From positions 62,001 through 126,000 of the forward strand of contig AP026073.1 of assembly GCA_024349765.1 (NCBI GenBank): a stretch of DNA of 64,000 bases, in the 5' to 3' direction. Below the pieces are notes generated by a model. It saw only the letters and a program-made list of their open reading frames with translations, searched no databases and had not been told where the DNA came from. The stretch comes from Streptomyces nigrescens (GTDB taxonomy: Bacteria; Actinomycetota; Actinomycetes; Streptomycetales; Streptomycetaceae). This document shows, piece by piece, positions 43,647 to 51,972 of this stretch (position 1 is the stretch's first letter; each line of letters opens with the position of its first letter). The position numbers and the translations under genes are program-made.

Positions 43647-45173
43647 ATGCCTGAAACCGTCCCGACCGTCGATCCCCGGCGCTGGAAAGCGCTGATATTC
43701 ATCGCCCTCGCCCAGCTGATGGTCGTCCTCGACGCGACCATCGTGAACATCGCGCTGCCCTCCGCCCAGAAGGACCTCGGCATCACCGACGCCAACCGGC
43801 AGTGGGTGATCACCGCCTACGCGCTGGCCTTCGGCGGGCTGCTGCTGTTCGGCGGGCGGGTCGCCGACCTGTGGGGCCGGAAGCGGACCTTCATCACCGG
43901 GCTGGCCGGATTCGCGCTCGCCTCCGCGCTCGGCGGGGCCGCGGCCAACGAGGGCGTGCTGCTCGGCGCGCGGGCGCTGCAGGGGTTCTTCGGCGCGCTG
44001 CTGGCGCCGTCCGCCCTCTCCCTCCTCGCCGTGACCTTCACCGAGGCCCGGGAGCGCGCCAAGGCGTTCGGCATCTTCGGCGCGATCGCCGGTGGTGGTG
44101 GCGCCGTCGGTCTGATCCTCGGCGGCGTGCTCACCGAGTACATGAACTGGCGCTGGACCTTCTTCGTGAACATCCCGTTCGCCGTGGTTGCCGCGACCGG
44201 TGCCTACCTGGTCATCCGGGAGCCCGCGGGCAGCCGCAACCCCTCCCGGCTGGACATCCCGGGCGTCGTCCTGGCCACGCTCGGTCTGGTCTCGCTGGTC
44301 TACGGGTTCACCCGCGCCGAGTCCGACGGCTGGCTGGCCGGCCCGACGCTCGGACTGTTCGCCGCGGCCGCCGTGCTGCTGCTGGCCTTCGTCCTGGTCG
44401 AGTCCAAGGTGAAGGCCCCGCTGCTGCCGCTGCGGGTGGTCGCCGACCGGAACCGCGCCGGCGTCTACGCGTCGCTCGGCCTGGCCGTGATCGGCATGTT
44501 CGGTCTCTTCCTCTTCCTGACCTACTACCTGCAGATCGTGAAGCACTACACGCCGGTCGAGACCGGTCTGGCCTTCCTCCCGATGGTCGCGGGCATGATC
44601 ACCGGCTCGACGCAGATCGGCGCCCGGCTGATGACCCGGATCCGGCCGCGGCTGCTGATGGCCCCGGGCTTCGTGATGGCCGCGACCGGCATGCTGGTGC
44701 TGACCCAGATCGACCTGGACACGTCCTACCCGGCGCTGATCCTGCCCGGCTTCCTGCTGATGGGCCTCGGCATGGGTACGGCGTTCATGCCCGCGATGTC
44801 GCTGGCGACCCACGGGGTCCAGCCGCGCGACGCCGGTGTCGCCTCCGCGATGGTCAACACCTCGCAGCAGGTGGGCGGCGCGATCGGAACGGCCCTGCTG
44901 AACACGATCGCGGCGAGCGCCACCACGGCGTACGCCACCTCGCACGCGGCCGGTGCCCGCTCCCGCGACCTGCTCAAGCTCCAGTCGATGGTGCACGGCT
45001 ACTCCACCGCGATCTGGTGGGCGGTCGGCATCCTGCTGCTGGCCGGGGCGATCGCCTTCACCCTCATCAACACGGGGCGTCCGGGTGCCGGTTCGCCGGC
45101 GGCCTCCTCGGCGGACGGCGAGCGCGCGGCCGAGGGCGCGGACGAGGTCCCGGTCCCGGTGATGGCCCACTGA
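43647..45173 (+). CDS. MFS transporter, DHA2 (EmrB/QacA) family
   Basis: This 508-residue protein has 14 membrane helices and the DHA2 motifs: VVLDATIVNIALPSAQKDLG (motif D1 with the first-helix Asp), GGRVADLWGRKRTF (motif A), LQGFFGALLAPSALSLL, and the motif C region GAIAGGGGAVGLILGGVLTEYMNWRW. It exports drugs or other small hydrophobic compounds with proton exchange. AGGTGG lies 8 bases before ATG 43647. The TetR gene just upstream probably controls it. Confidence 0.93.
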   Translation: MPETVPTVDPRRWKALIFIALAQLMVVLDATIVNIALPSAQKDLGITDANRQWVITAYALAFGGLLLFGGRVADLWGRKRTFITGLAGFALASALGGAAANEGVLLGARALQGFFGALLAPSALSLLAVTFTEARERAKAFGIFGAIAGGGGAVGLILGGVLTEYMNWRWTFFVNIPFAVVAATGAYLVIREPAGSRNPSRLDIPGVVLATLGLVSLVYGFTRAESDGWLAGPTLGLFAAAAVLLLAFVLVESKVKAPLLPLRVVADRNRAGVYASLGLAVIGMFGLFLFLTYYLQIVKHYTPVETGLAFLPMVAGMITGSTQIGARLMTRIRPRLLMAPGFVMAATGMLVLTQIDLDTSYPALILPGFLLMGLGMGTAFMPAMSLATHGVQPRDAGVASAMVNTSQQVGGAIGTALLNTIAASATTAYATSHAAGARSRDLLKLQSMVHGYSTAIWWAVGILLLAGAIAFTLINTGRPGAGSPAASSADGERAAEGADEVPVPVMAH

Positions 45174-45244
45174 GGCGCTCCGCGCCGACTCTTACCGGAC
45201 TCCTACCTCGCTCCTACGGGTGACTCGCCTCGACGGGGTCCTCA

Positions 45245-45265
45245 CCCGCCCCGTACGGGGGCGGG
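45245..45265. terminator. Hairpin between exporter and MarR gene
   Basis: CCCGCCCC and GGGGCGGG arms with a 5-base loop sit between convergent genes. Confidence 0.6.
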
Positions 45266-45319
45266 CGGAGCTTCCGGACGCTTCCGAGGGCGCCGGCTTT
45301 CCCCGGCTTCGCTGAACGG

Positions 45320-45817
45320 TCAGCGGAGCCAGGGGAGGTCGGCGCCTTGGGGTTGCAGCCCTTCGGTCATCACCTGACAGATTTCGGCCAGCTGGCCGAC
45401 CTGCTCCGGCGACAGGCGGTCGAAGATCGCGGCGCGGACGGCCGCGACGTGCCCCGGGGCGGCCTTCTCCAGCACCCGCATGCCCTCGTCCGTGAGGTAC
45501 GCGTTCTGGCCACGCTTGTCGGACGCGCAGTTCTCGCGCCGTACCCAGCCGTTCTTCTCCAGGCGGGCGATCGCGTGCGAGAGCCGGGAGCGGGTGATCT
45601 TGGCGTTCTGGGCCAGCTCGGTCATCCGCAACCGGCGCCGCGGTGCCCGGGAGAGCTGCACGAGCAGCCCGTAGTAGACATGCGGCATCCCGGCGTCACG
45701 CTGCAGCTGACGGTCGAGGTGGTCCTCCAGGAGCGTGGTGGCGTGGAGGTAGCACTGCCAGGCGTATTGCTCCTCGTCACTGAGCCAGCGTGGCTCGACT
45801 GCGGCTTCGTTGCTCAT
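45320..45817 (-). CDS. MarR-family regulator
   Basis: The 165-residue protein has the MarR winged helix: LRMTELAQNAKITRSRLSHAIARLEKNGWVRRENCASDKRGQNAYLTDEGMRVLEKA (about residues 63-120), flanked by dimer helices. One cysteine (CASDKRG, in the wing) could be redox-reactive. It is divergent from a LigB-type dioxygenase gene. Two related palindromes lie in the shared promoter, so it probably represses that gene and itself and is relieved by a phenolic compound or oxidation. Start 45817; GTG 45826 is possible. Confidence 0.9.
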   Translation of the reverse strand: MSNEAAVEPRWLSDEEQYAWQCYLHATTLLEDHLDRQLQRDAGMPHVYYGLLVQLSRAPRRRLRMTELAQNAKITRSRLSHAIARLEKNGWVRRENCASDKRGQNAYLTDEGMRVLEKAAPGHVAAVRAAIFDRLSPEQVGQLAEICQVMTEGLQPQGADLPWLR

Positions 45818-45847
45818 GCCATCCACTCTCTCACCGCTCGGAGAGTT

Positions 45848-45861
45848 ATTTAAGTTTTAAC
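45848..45861. promoter_or_regulatory. MarR operator candidate, degenerate copy
   Basis: ATTTAAGTTTTAAC matches the perfect site at 45890-45903 at 10 of 14 positions and keeps the TTnAAGTTTnAA frame. It lies 31 bases before the MarR start. Confidence 0.45.
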
Positions 45862-45889
45862 AACGCCGGGGTTAGACTGTGCTCCGACG

Positions 45890-45903
45890 CTTGAAGTTTC
45901 AAG
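45890..45903. promoter_or_regulatory. MarR operator candidate, perfect copy
   Basis: CTTGAAGTTTCAAG has perfect 6-bp arms. It lies 70 bases before the dioxygenase start and 42 bases (four helical turns) from the degenerate copy. Confidence 0.6.
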
Positions 45904-45973
45904 TAAATGGTCCTGCGGTGGCCGGATGCCTCTGCATCACCGACTACCGCCAGTGTGACGCCGTGGAGATGTG

Positions 45974-46750
45974 ATGTCCGTAATGCCGGCCCTCTACCTC
46001 AGTCATGGCGCGCCCCCGCTCGCCGACGACCCGATCTGGCCCGGCCAACTGGCCGCCTGGTCCGCACAGCTGCCGCGCCCGAAGGCGGTGCTGATCATCT
46101 CCGCGCACTGGGAGGCGGCCCCGATCGCCCTCGGCGCCACCGAGACCGTGCCGCTCGTCTACGACTTCTGGGGATTCCCGCGCCACTACTACGAGGTCCG
46201 ATACCCCGCGCCCGGTGCGCCGGAGCTGGCCGAGCGCATACGGAAGACGCTGCGCACCGCGGACACCCCGGTGGTGGACATCCCCGACCGGGGCCTCGAC
46301 CACGGCGCGTACGTCCCGCTCGTCGAGATGTACCCGGACGCCGACGTTCCGGTCCTCCAGCTCTCGCTGCCCACACTCGATCCGCGCCTCCTGTACGAGA
46401 CCGGCCGCCGGCTCGCCCCCCTGCGCGACGAGGGCGTACTGATCGTCGGCAGCGGGTTCTTCACGCACAACCTGGCGGCGCTGCGGCAGTCCCGCAACGG
46501 CCCGCCCGCCTGGTCGGTGGAGTTCGACGACTGGGGGCGGCAGGCTCTGGAGGCCCAGGACCTCGACGCCCTCTTCGACTTCCTCCACAAGGCGCCGGCC
46601 GGGCGGCTGGCGCATCCCCGCACCGAGCACTTCGCGCCGCTGTTCGTGACCCTGGGGGCCGCGGACGCCCGGGGGCAGCTGGACAGCGGGCGGAGCGTGA
46701 TCGACGGCTTCTTCATGGGGCTGGCGAAGCGGTCGCTGCAATACGGCTGA
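45974..46750 (+). CDS. LigB/DODA-type extradiol dioxygenase
   Basis: The 258-residue protein matches the class III extradiol dioxygenases of the 4,5-DOPA dioxygenase type: ALYLSHGAPPLADDP with the first His ligand (about residue 12), LIISAHWEAAPIALG with the second (about 45), DRGLDHGAYVPLVEMYPDADVPVLQLSLP, and GSGFFTHNLAAL with the later His (about 165). It opens catechol rings using Fe(II) or Zn. Substrate is unknown; divergence from a MarR regulator suggests an aromatic. GGAG is 5 bases before ATG 45974. Confidence 0.9.
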   Translation: MSVMPALYLSHGAPPLADDPIWPGQLAAWSAQLPRPKAVLIISAHWEAAPIALGATETVPLVYDFWGFPRHYYEVRYPAPGAPELAERIRKTLRTADTPVVDIPDRGLDHGAYVPLVEMYPDADVPVLQLSLPTLDPRLLYETGRRLAPLRDEGVLIVGSGFFTHNLAALRQSRNGPPAWSVEFDDWGRQALEAQDLDALFDFLHKAPAGRLAHPRTEHFAPLFVTLGAADARGQLDSGRSVIDGFFMGLAKRSLQYG

Positions 46751-46818
46751 CGGTGTACGGCTGAGCGGACCGCTCGGGGTTGTTCCCGCAGGGCGGCACG
46801 GGGGTGAGCGGGCGCCGG

Positions 46819-47868
46819 TCAGTCGTCCACGTCGATCAGCGCCACGGCGTTCAGGGCCGCCGACAGGGCACGGGTGTCGCCGTCCTCGGAGGCCGCGGCC
46901 ACGTCCAGCGCGGTGTCGGCGAACTTGATCGCGTGCTCGTTCCCGTTGGCGACCGCCCGCGCGAAGACCTCCTCCGGGGTGAGGGAACCGGCCTCCGGGG
47001 CCCGGCGCGGGGTGTCCGCGGCGTAGATGGCGGTGATCGCCGAGGTTGCCGCCCAGGCCACCGTGAAGGACGGCGCCCACAGGTCCTGGGGGAGCGCGGG
47101 CAGGATGCGCAGGACCGCGTTCGGCGCGGTGGCGGCGTGCACCAGCATGATGCCGTTCCCGTGGCCGTAGTCGCCGTAGTTGAGGGTGGCGGCCCGGACG
47201 AGCGCGGTCAGGCCCTCCCGTACGGCCTCCGGGTCCTCGGGGACGTGCAGCGACTCGGTCGTCGTCAACCACCCCTCGGTTCCGGGGAGTTGCGCATACC
47301 CCTGGACCGGCGCCACACGCTGGTCGGCGATACGGGGCACGGCCGCCAGCGCCTCGGCCGGGGTGGCGCGACCCGTGGGGCGCACGGCGGTGGGGAGCAG
47401 CAGGTGCCGGGCGGCCCAGTAGCCGAGGGCGTGCGCGAACTCCGCCAGGCGCGGGGCGTTCTCGCCGTCCGCCAGGAGGCTGCGGACGGCGTGGCCCAGG
47501 CGGATGACCGGGTGGGTGGCGGCGCCCGCGATACCGGGGAGCAGCCGCGGCCACCACTCGGCGAGGACGTCCCGCCAGGGCCGTTCGGCGACCCGCTCGG
47601 TGAAGTACGCGGTCCAGTCGGTGACCCGGTCGGTCTCACCGAGCGCCTGCTGCCAGTCGGCGTCGGTGATCGGCGACTTGGCGACCGGTACGTCCTCCAG
47701 CTTGTGCTCGTAGGTGTCGAGCCAGCGGTGGACGGTGCGGGCCTGGCCGTTGCGGACCAGCGCCTCGATGGCCATCGGGCCGTGGTTGCTCAGGAACCCC
47801 TTGAATTCGGGGCCGGCTGCGTGCAGGCGCTGTAACGCCTCGTCGAGTGTGCCGCTCGTCGTTTCCAT
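46819..47868 (-). CDS. Questin oxidase family protein
   Basis: The 349-residue protein begins METTSGTLDEALQRLHAAGPEFKGFLSNHGPMAIEALVRNG, the signature of questin oxidase (AflY-like) proteins. It continues with DWTAYFTERVAERPWRDVLAEWWPRLLPGIAGAATHPVIRLGHAVRSL and ALGYWAARHL. In fungi the family performs Baeyer-Villiger-type ring cleavage in anthraquinone pathways without a classic flavin motif; the bacterial ones are widespread and unassigned. No polyketide cluster is present here, so a primary or detoxification role is possible. Confidence 0.82.
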   Translation of the reverse strand: METTSGTLDEALQRLHAAGPEFKGFLSNHGPMAIEALVRNGQARTVHRWLDTYEHKLEDVPVAKSPITDADWQQALGETDRVTDWTAYFTERVAERPWRDVLAEWWPRLLPGIAGAATHPVIRLGHAVRSLLADGENAPRLAEFAHALGYWAARHLLLPTAVRPTGRATPAEALAAVPRIADQRVAPVQGYAQLPGTEGWLTTTESLHVPEDPEAVREGLTALVRAATLNYGDYGHGNGIMLVHAATAPNAVLRILPALPQDLWAPSFTVAWAATSAITAIYAADTPRRAPEAGSLTPEEVFARAVANGNEHAIKFADTALDVAAASEDGDTRALSAALNAVALIDVDD

Positions 47869-47988
47869 GGAGCGAGGCTAGGTCGGCCGCGGGCGGGAAC
47901 GTAACGGGCTTTCGGCTTACGGCGCTGGTCGTAAGGCCGTACGGAAATCCCGACAGGGGGTGTCCGGTATCGGGCGGAGAGTGGCGTC

Positions 47989-48555
47989 ATGAGCAACGGC
48001 ATGAGGGGCGCCATGAGTGACGGCATGGCGGGTCGAAGTGACGACGCGGCGATCGACGGGGCCGCCTGGTCGGTGGTCGAGGAGGCGGCGCCCGAGCTGG
48101 CCGGCCGGGTGCGGGCGCGCTTCGCGGCGTACCGGCACCACGTGCTGGCCACGCTCCGGCGGGACGGCGCGCCGCGACTCAGCGGCCTGGAGGCGGACTT
48201 CCGGCGCGGGGAGCTGTGGCTGGGGACGATGAACGGCTCGCGCAAGGTCCTGGACCTGCGGCGCGATGCCCGCTTCTCGCTCCATGCCAATCCGGGGGAG
48301 CGCGCCGAGGTGCCGGAGCTGGGGGACGTACGGGTGTCCGGGCGGGCGGTGGAAGTGACCGACCCCGAGCTGCTCGCGCGCTATGCGGCGCAGGTGCGCC
48401 CGCCCGAGCCGTTCCAGCTGTTCCGGGCGGAGGTGACGGAGGTGGTGCGTACGTACATCGAGAGCCCGTATGTGGTGGTGGAGACCTGGTCGCCGGGGCG
48501 GCCGGTGCGCACGATACGGCGGACGTCGAAGGATGCGACGCCGAAGGTGGGGTGA
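47989..48555 (+). CDS. PNPOx-fold (pyridoxamine 5'-phosphate oxidase-like) protein
   Basis: A 188-residue protein with the split-barrel fold: LAGRVRARFAAYRHHVLATLRRDGAPRLSGLEADFRRGELWLGTMNGSRKVLDLRRDARFSLHANP, where strands carry the flavin or F420-binding LATLRRDG and MNGSRKVLDLRRDAR blocks. The cofactor and substrate are not clear. ATG 47989 has GGAGAG about 9 bases before; ATG 48001, 48013 and 48025 are also in frame. It is convergent with another PNPOx-fold gene. Confidence 0.8.
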   Translation: MSNGMRGAMSDGMAGRSDDAAIDGAAWSVVEEAAPELAGRVRARFAAYRHHVLATLRRDGAPRLSGLEADFRRGELWLGTMNGSRKVLDLRRDARFSLHANPGERAEVPELGDVRVSGRAVEVTDPELLARYAAQVRPPEPFQLFRAEVTEVVRTYIESPYVVVETWSPGRPVRTIRRTSKDATPKVG

Positions 48556-48597
48556 GGGGACTCCTGGCCCGGCTGGCCGGGGGCCGGTCTCTGACCT

Positions 48598-49080
48598 TCA
48601 GCGGGCGTCGGGGTTGGCGTCGGCGTTGGCGTTGGCGTTGACGTTGCGGGCGCGGGTGCGGTCGCCGTCCGCTTCGAGGTGCCAGCTGATGACCCGGCGC
48701 GGGTGGACGCGGATCACGTCGTTGCTGAAGAAGTCGGGCGCCATGGGAGGCGCGTCGAGGGTCAGCACCTCGGCACGGCCACGGATCTCGACGCCGCGGC
48801 CCCAGCCGGGCGCGATCGGGTCGTCGGCCGGTGCCATGTCGTCGATCAGCAGCGAGACCTCGGGCCGGGCCTCGGCGTTGCGGTACTTCTGGCTGCGGCG
48901 GAGGGCCGGTCCGCCGATGTCGAGGGTGTCGTCGTCGTTGAGGACGAAGCCGACCGGGCGCACCTGGGGCCCGCCGTCCGGCCCGACGGTCGCCAGGCGG
49001 GCCAGTGGCTGACCCGCGAGGTACTCCCGTTCGACGGCGGTGAAGACCTGGGCGTGCTGAGCAGGAGGTGGAGTGGTCAT
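48598..49080 (-). CDS. PPOX-class F420-dependent oxidoreductase
   Basis: The 160-residue protein has FTAVEREYLAGQPLARLATVGPDGGPQVRPVGFVLNDDDTLDIGG, the start of the PPOX class F420-dependent family, then SQKYRNAEARPEVSLLIDDM and IRGRAEVL, and a carboxy IRVHPRRVISWHL. It should use F420H2 to reduce a small molecule, linking to fbiC in this window. The last 12 residues are Asn/Ala-rich, coded by a hexanucleotide tandem repeat (GGCGTT units on the plus strand, about 48611-48645). Ribosome binding site before ATG 49080 is weak. Confidence 0.85.
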   Translation of the reverse strand: MTTPPPAQHAQVFTAVEREYLAGQPLARLATVGPDGGPQVRPVGFVLNDDDTLDIGGPALRRSQKYRNAEARPEVSLLIDDMAPADDPIAPGWGRGVEIRGRAEVLTLDAPPMAPDFFSNDVIRVHPRRVISWHLEADGDRTRARNVNANANADANPDAR

Positions 49081-49136
49081 GCCGACGACGCCAGGACCTC
49101 CATTGCGCTTGAGGTCAAGGCCGCCGGCGCCCGGAA

Positions 49137-49712
49137 TCAGTGGGTGGCGGCGGGCAGGCGGCGGCGCCCGGTGCCGTGCTCCTGGTGCGGACGGTGCCGG
49201 CCGTGCGGTTCGTGGGCGCTGTGGGTGCGGAAGAGGTACAGAACGGAGAGGAACATGATCCCGCCCATGACGAACCCGAAGATGCAGGACTTCAGGATCG
49301 ACTCGCCGCCCAGGCTGTAGACCCAGCCGATCGACAGCCCGAAGAGTGCGCCGTAGGAGAGCGCCCGGGTTTCGGTGAGCATCGACGACTGGTGGCGCGC
49401 CACCAGCAGCCCGAGGACGCCGCTGACCACGGCCGCGGCCACGCCGTACAGCAGGGCCGGTCCGCCCTTCGTGCCGGCGGTGTGGGTGCGGAAGATCGTG
49501 AACAGACCGAAGGCGAGCGCCGCGATGAGCGGCCAGGCGACGGTGGCCGGGACGCGCTCGGCCATGGCCGCCAGGCGTGAGGTCGTCCCCGATCTGCCGG
49601 AGGCCCGTTCCGCGGAGCCGGGGCGGGGGCCGGCGGTGGCTCCGTGTTCGCCCTCGACCGTGCCGTGTGAGCGGGCGGCCCTCGCGCCGTGCCGGCGAGC
49701 GTGCTGGTCCAT
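49137..49712 (-). CDS. Four-helix integral membrane protein
   Basis: The 191-residue protein has a basic polar amino end, four membrane helices (PLIAALAFGLFTIFRT, YGVAAAVVSGVLGLLVA, ALSYGALFGLSIGWVYSLGG, CIFGFVMGGIMFLSVLYLF; about 60-165) and a His/Arg-rich tail. No family is certain. AGGAG lies 6 bases before ATG 49712. It is upstream of the F420-dependent enzyme gene on the same strand, 56 bases away, and may share its transcript. Confidence 0.72.
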   Translation of the reverse strand: MDQHARRHGARAARSHGTVEGEHGATAGPRPGSAERASGRSGTTSRLAAMAERVPATVAWPLIAALAFGLFTIFRTHTAGTKGGPALLYGVAAAVVSGVLGLLVARHQSSMLTETRALSYGALFGLSIGWVYSLGGESILKSCIFGFVMGGIMFLSVLYLFRTHSAHEPHGRHRPHQEHGTGRRRLPAATH

Positions 49713-49882
49713 GGCGGGCTCCTCTCGATCGCCCCGCCGGTCCCGGGCCCGCGTTCACCGGGCGCAGGACCGTATGCCTGCGTGCCCGGGCGTCTTCGTG
49801 CCTGCCGGGCACGCCTCCTGTCCAGGCGACACCCGGGGGGCCGCCGCGTCAACCGGAGCGGCGGAAGGGCCTGACCAGGTCC

Positions 49883-50446
49883 TCAGCCGAGGTCCTTCTG
49901 GTACCAGGCCACGTCCCAGTAGCGGCCGAACTTGCGGCCCACCTCCGTGTACGTGCCGATGTGCCGGAAGCCGAAGCGGGTGTGCAGCCGGGTGGACGCC
50001 TCGTTCGGCTGGGTGATGCCCGCGTAGGCGCGGTGCACGTCCTCTTCGGCCAGCGCCTCGAACAGGGCCTCGTAGAGGAGCGTGCCGACGCCACGGCCCG
50101 CGGCCTGTGGGGCGCAGTAGACGGTGACCTCGACGGACGGGTCGTAGGCCGCCTTGGGGCGGAAGGCGCTGCTGGTCGCGTAGCCGAGCAGCGGAGCCAC
50201 CTGCTCCTTCAGCGGCCCGTTGGGCGTGTGGTGTGTCCGGTCTGCGGGTAGCTGCGCAACCAGAAGGCGGTGGGGGCCGTCTTGAGGGTGGGAGAGCAGC
50301 CAGGGGCGGCGCTCCTCAGGGGTGAAGGGCTCCAGGTCGAAGGTGATCGGAGTCTCACGGATGTAGTGGTTGTAAAGATCCGTAAGGGCCGGAAGGTCCG
50401 CCTCGACGCCCGCTCTGACCTGCACTTCCCCTTGCCCGAACGGCAT
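49883..50446 (-). CDS. GNAT N-acetyltransferase, phosphinothricin acetyltransferase-like
   Basis: The 187-residue protein is a GNAT enzyme of the phosphinothricin N-acetyltransferase group: VRAGVEADLPALTDLYNHYIRETPITFDLEPFTPEERRPWL at the start, VEVTVYCAPQAAGRGVGTLLYEALFEAL with the acetyl-CoA loop QAAGRGVG, and the ending HTRFGFRHIGTYTEVGRKFGRYWDVAWYQKDL. It moves acetyl from acetyl-CoA to an amine; real substrate unknown. GAGGGAGG precedes ATG 50446; the longer frame to 50560 is not needed. Confidence 0.9.
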   Translation of the reverse strand: MPFGQGEVQVRAGVEADLPALTDLYNHYIRETPITFDLEPFTPEERRPWLLSHPQDGPHRLLVAQLPADRTHHTPNGPLKEQVAPLLGYATSSAFRPKAAYDPSVEVTVYCAPQAAGRGVGTLLYEALFEALAEEDVHRAYAGITQPNEASTRLHTRFGFRHIGTYTEVGRKFGRYWDVAWYQKDLG

Positions 50447-50705
50447 ACGGCCTCCCTCGATGAGGGGGCAGGGTACTGCATGATCAGAAAAATAGCCGCG
50501 CCGGGTGGGAATTCTGTCCGGATTCCAGCCGTTGTTTCCTTCGGACGGGTCACTCGGCAAGCATCGCAGTCGATGCCCTACCGGTATCGGCGCACGTCAG
50601 CCGGTGCGACGCGCCACGTCGCACGGCAAACGTCGCAGCACATCGGTGCACCAACCGGCCCGCCCCACCGTCCCGCGACCGACTCATCGCAAAGGGAGCA
50701 CACGC

Positions 50706-51707
50706 ATGGCAACCCGTGCCGTCGCCCGACGTCAGGAAAGCAGCAGCGCTTCTGACGGGGCCCACAGCGTTCGCGCCGTAGGCGGGGAGATCGCCGACCG
50801 CGACCTGGTCGGCATGTACCTCGACGAGATCGCGCGTACGCCCCTGCTCGACGCCGCCAAGGAGGTCGAGCTGTCCCAGACCATCGAGGCAGGTGTCTAC
50901 GCCCAGCAGATCCTGGACGGTGAGGTCACCGACGGCAATGCCGCAGGTGCCGGCCGCGAGGAGCTGGAGGCGCTGGCCGCGGAGGCCGCCAAGGCCAAGG
51001 ACGTCTTCATCCGCTCCAACCTGCGGCTGGTCGTCGCGGTGGCGCGCCGCTATCCGCGCGCCGGACTCCCCCTGCTCGACCTGATCCAGGAGGGCAACGC
51101 CGGCCTGGTGCGGGCCGTGGAGAAGTTCGACTACGCCAAGGGCTTCAAGTTCTCGACGTACGCCACGTGGTGGATCCGTCAGGCGATCACCCGCTCCATC
51201 GCCGACCAGTCGCGCACGATCCGGCTGCCCGTGCACCTCGTCGAGGAGCTGGGCCGGATCCGCCGGGTGCAGCGCGAGTTCAACCGCGAGAACGGCCGCG
51301 ACCCGGAGCCCGAGGAGGTCGCCGGCGAGCTGGGCACCACGCCCGCCCGCGTCACCGACGTACTGGACTGGGCGCGCGACCCGGTCAGCCTCAACATGTC
51401 GGTGGACGACGACGGCGACACCCAGTTCGGCGACCTGCTGGAGGACACCTCCGCGGCCTCGCCCGAGCAGTCGGTCCTCACGCTGCTGCGCAGCGAGGAG
51501 CTGGAGGACCTCATCGACCGCCTCGACCACCGCACCGCCTCGATCATCAAGGCGCGCTACGGCATCGAGGACGGCCGCGAGCGCACGCTGACCGAGGTCG
51601 GCAAGCAGCACGGCCTCACCCGCGAGCGGATCCGGCAGATCGAGAAGCACGCGCTGCTGGAGCTGAAGCGGATGGCGCACGACACGGGGTTCGACGCGGC
51701 CGCGTAA
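50706..51707 (+). CDS. hrdD: RNA polymerase group 2 sigma factor
   Basis: This 333-residue sigma-70 protein lacks region 1.1. Region 1.2 is DRDLVGMYLDEIARTPLL, region 2 is SNLRLVVAVARRYPRAGLPLLDLIQEGNAGLVRAVEKFDYAKGFKFSTYATWWIRQAITR, then region 3 RLPVHLVEELGRI and region 4.2 ERTLTEVGKQHGLTRERIRQIEKHALLEL. It starts MATRAVARRQESSSAS and, from memory, matches Streptomyces HrdD, a non-essential sigma similar to HrdB. Adjacent fructose genes agree with HrdD context in S. coelicolor. GGGAG lies 9 bases upstream of ATG 50706, and a perfect terminator follows. Confidence 0.9.
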   Translation: MATRAVARRQESSSASDGAHSVRAVGGEIADRDLVGMYLDEIARTPLLDAAKEVELSQTIEAGVYAQQILDGEVTDGNAAGAGREELEALAAEAAKAKDVFIRSNLRLVVAVARRYPRAGLPLLDLIQEGNAGLVRAVEKFDYAKGFKFSTYATWWIRQAITRSIADQSRTIRLPVHLVEELGRIRRVQREFNRENGRDPEPEEVAGELGTTPARVTDVLDWARDPVSLNMSVDDDGDTQFGDLLEDTSAASPEQSVLTLLRSEELEDLIDRLDHRTASIIKARYGIEDGRERTLTEVGKQHGLTRERIRQIEKHALLELKRMAHDTGFDAAA

Positions 51708-51740
51708 CCCCGCCGCCCCCTCCCCGGCAAGCAGGACGAG

Positions 51741-51773
51741 CCCCGGCGCCCTTCGCGGCGCCGGGGCCCTTTT
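51741..51773 (+). terminator. Rho-independent terminator of hrdD
   Basis: CCCCGGCGCC and GGCGCCGGGG form a perfect 10-bp stem with a 6-base loop, followed by CCCTTTT. It starts 34 bases after the stop codon. Confidence 0.92.
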
Positions 51774-51866
51774 GTGTCGTCCGAGTGTCGCCCGCGGTGC
51801 CGCCCGCTCGCCCGGCGGGGGCGCGGGCGCGGACTCCGTCCCTCCCGCTGCCCCGAGCCCACTGAT

Positions 51867-51901
51867 GTCTGTTTGGGTCCGATCGACGCCCGAGTCTGTT
51901 T
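51867..51901 (+). promoter_or_regulatory. Direct-repeat operator candidate of fru operon
   Basis: The octamer GTCTGTTT occurs at 51867-51874 and 51894-51901, with a 27-base period, 72 to 106 bases before the fruR start. DeoR-family regulators commonly bind such TGTTT direct repeats, so this fits FruR autoregulation. Confidence 0.5.
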
Positions 51902-51972
51902 ACTTCACTGACATGCAGGCGTAGCATCGCAGTGAAACCACAGGTTCGGGCAGGGAAACGGACACAAACGCG

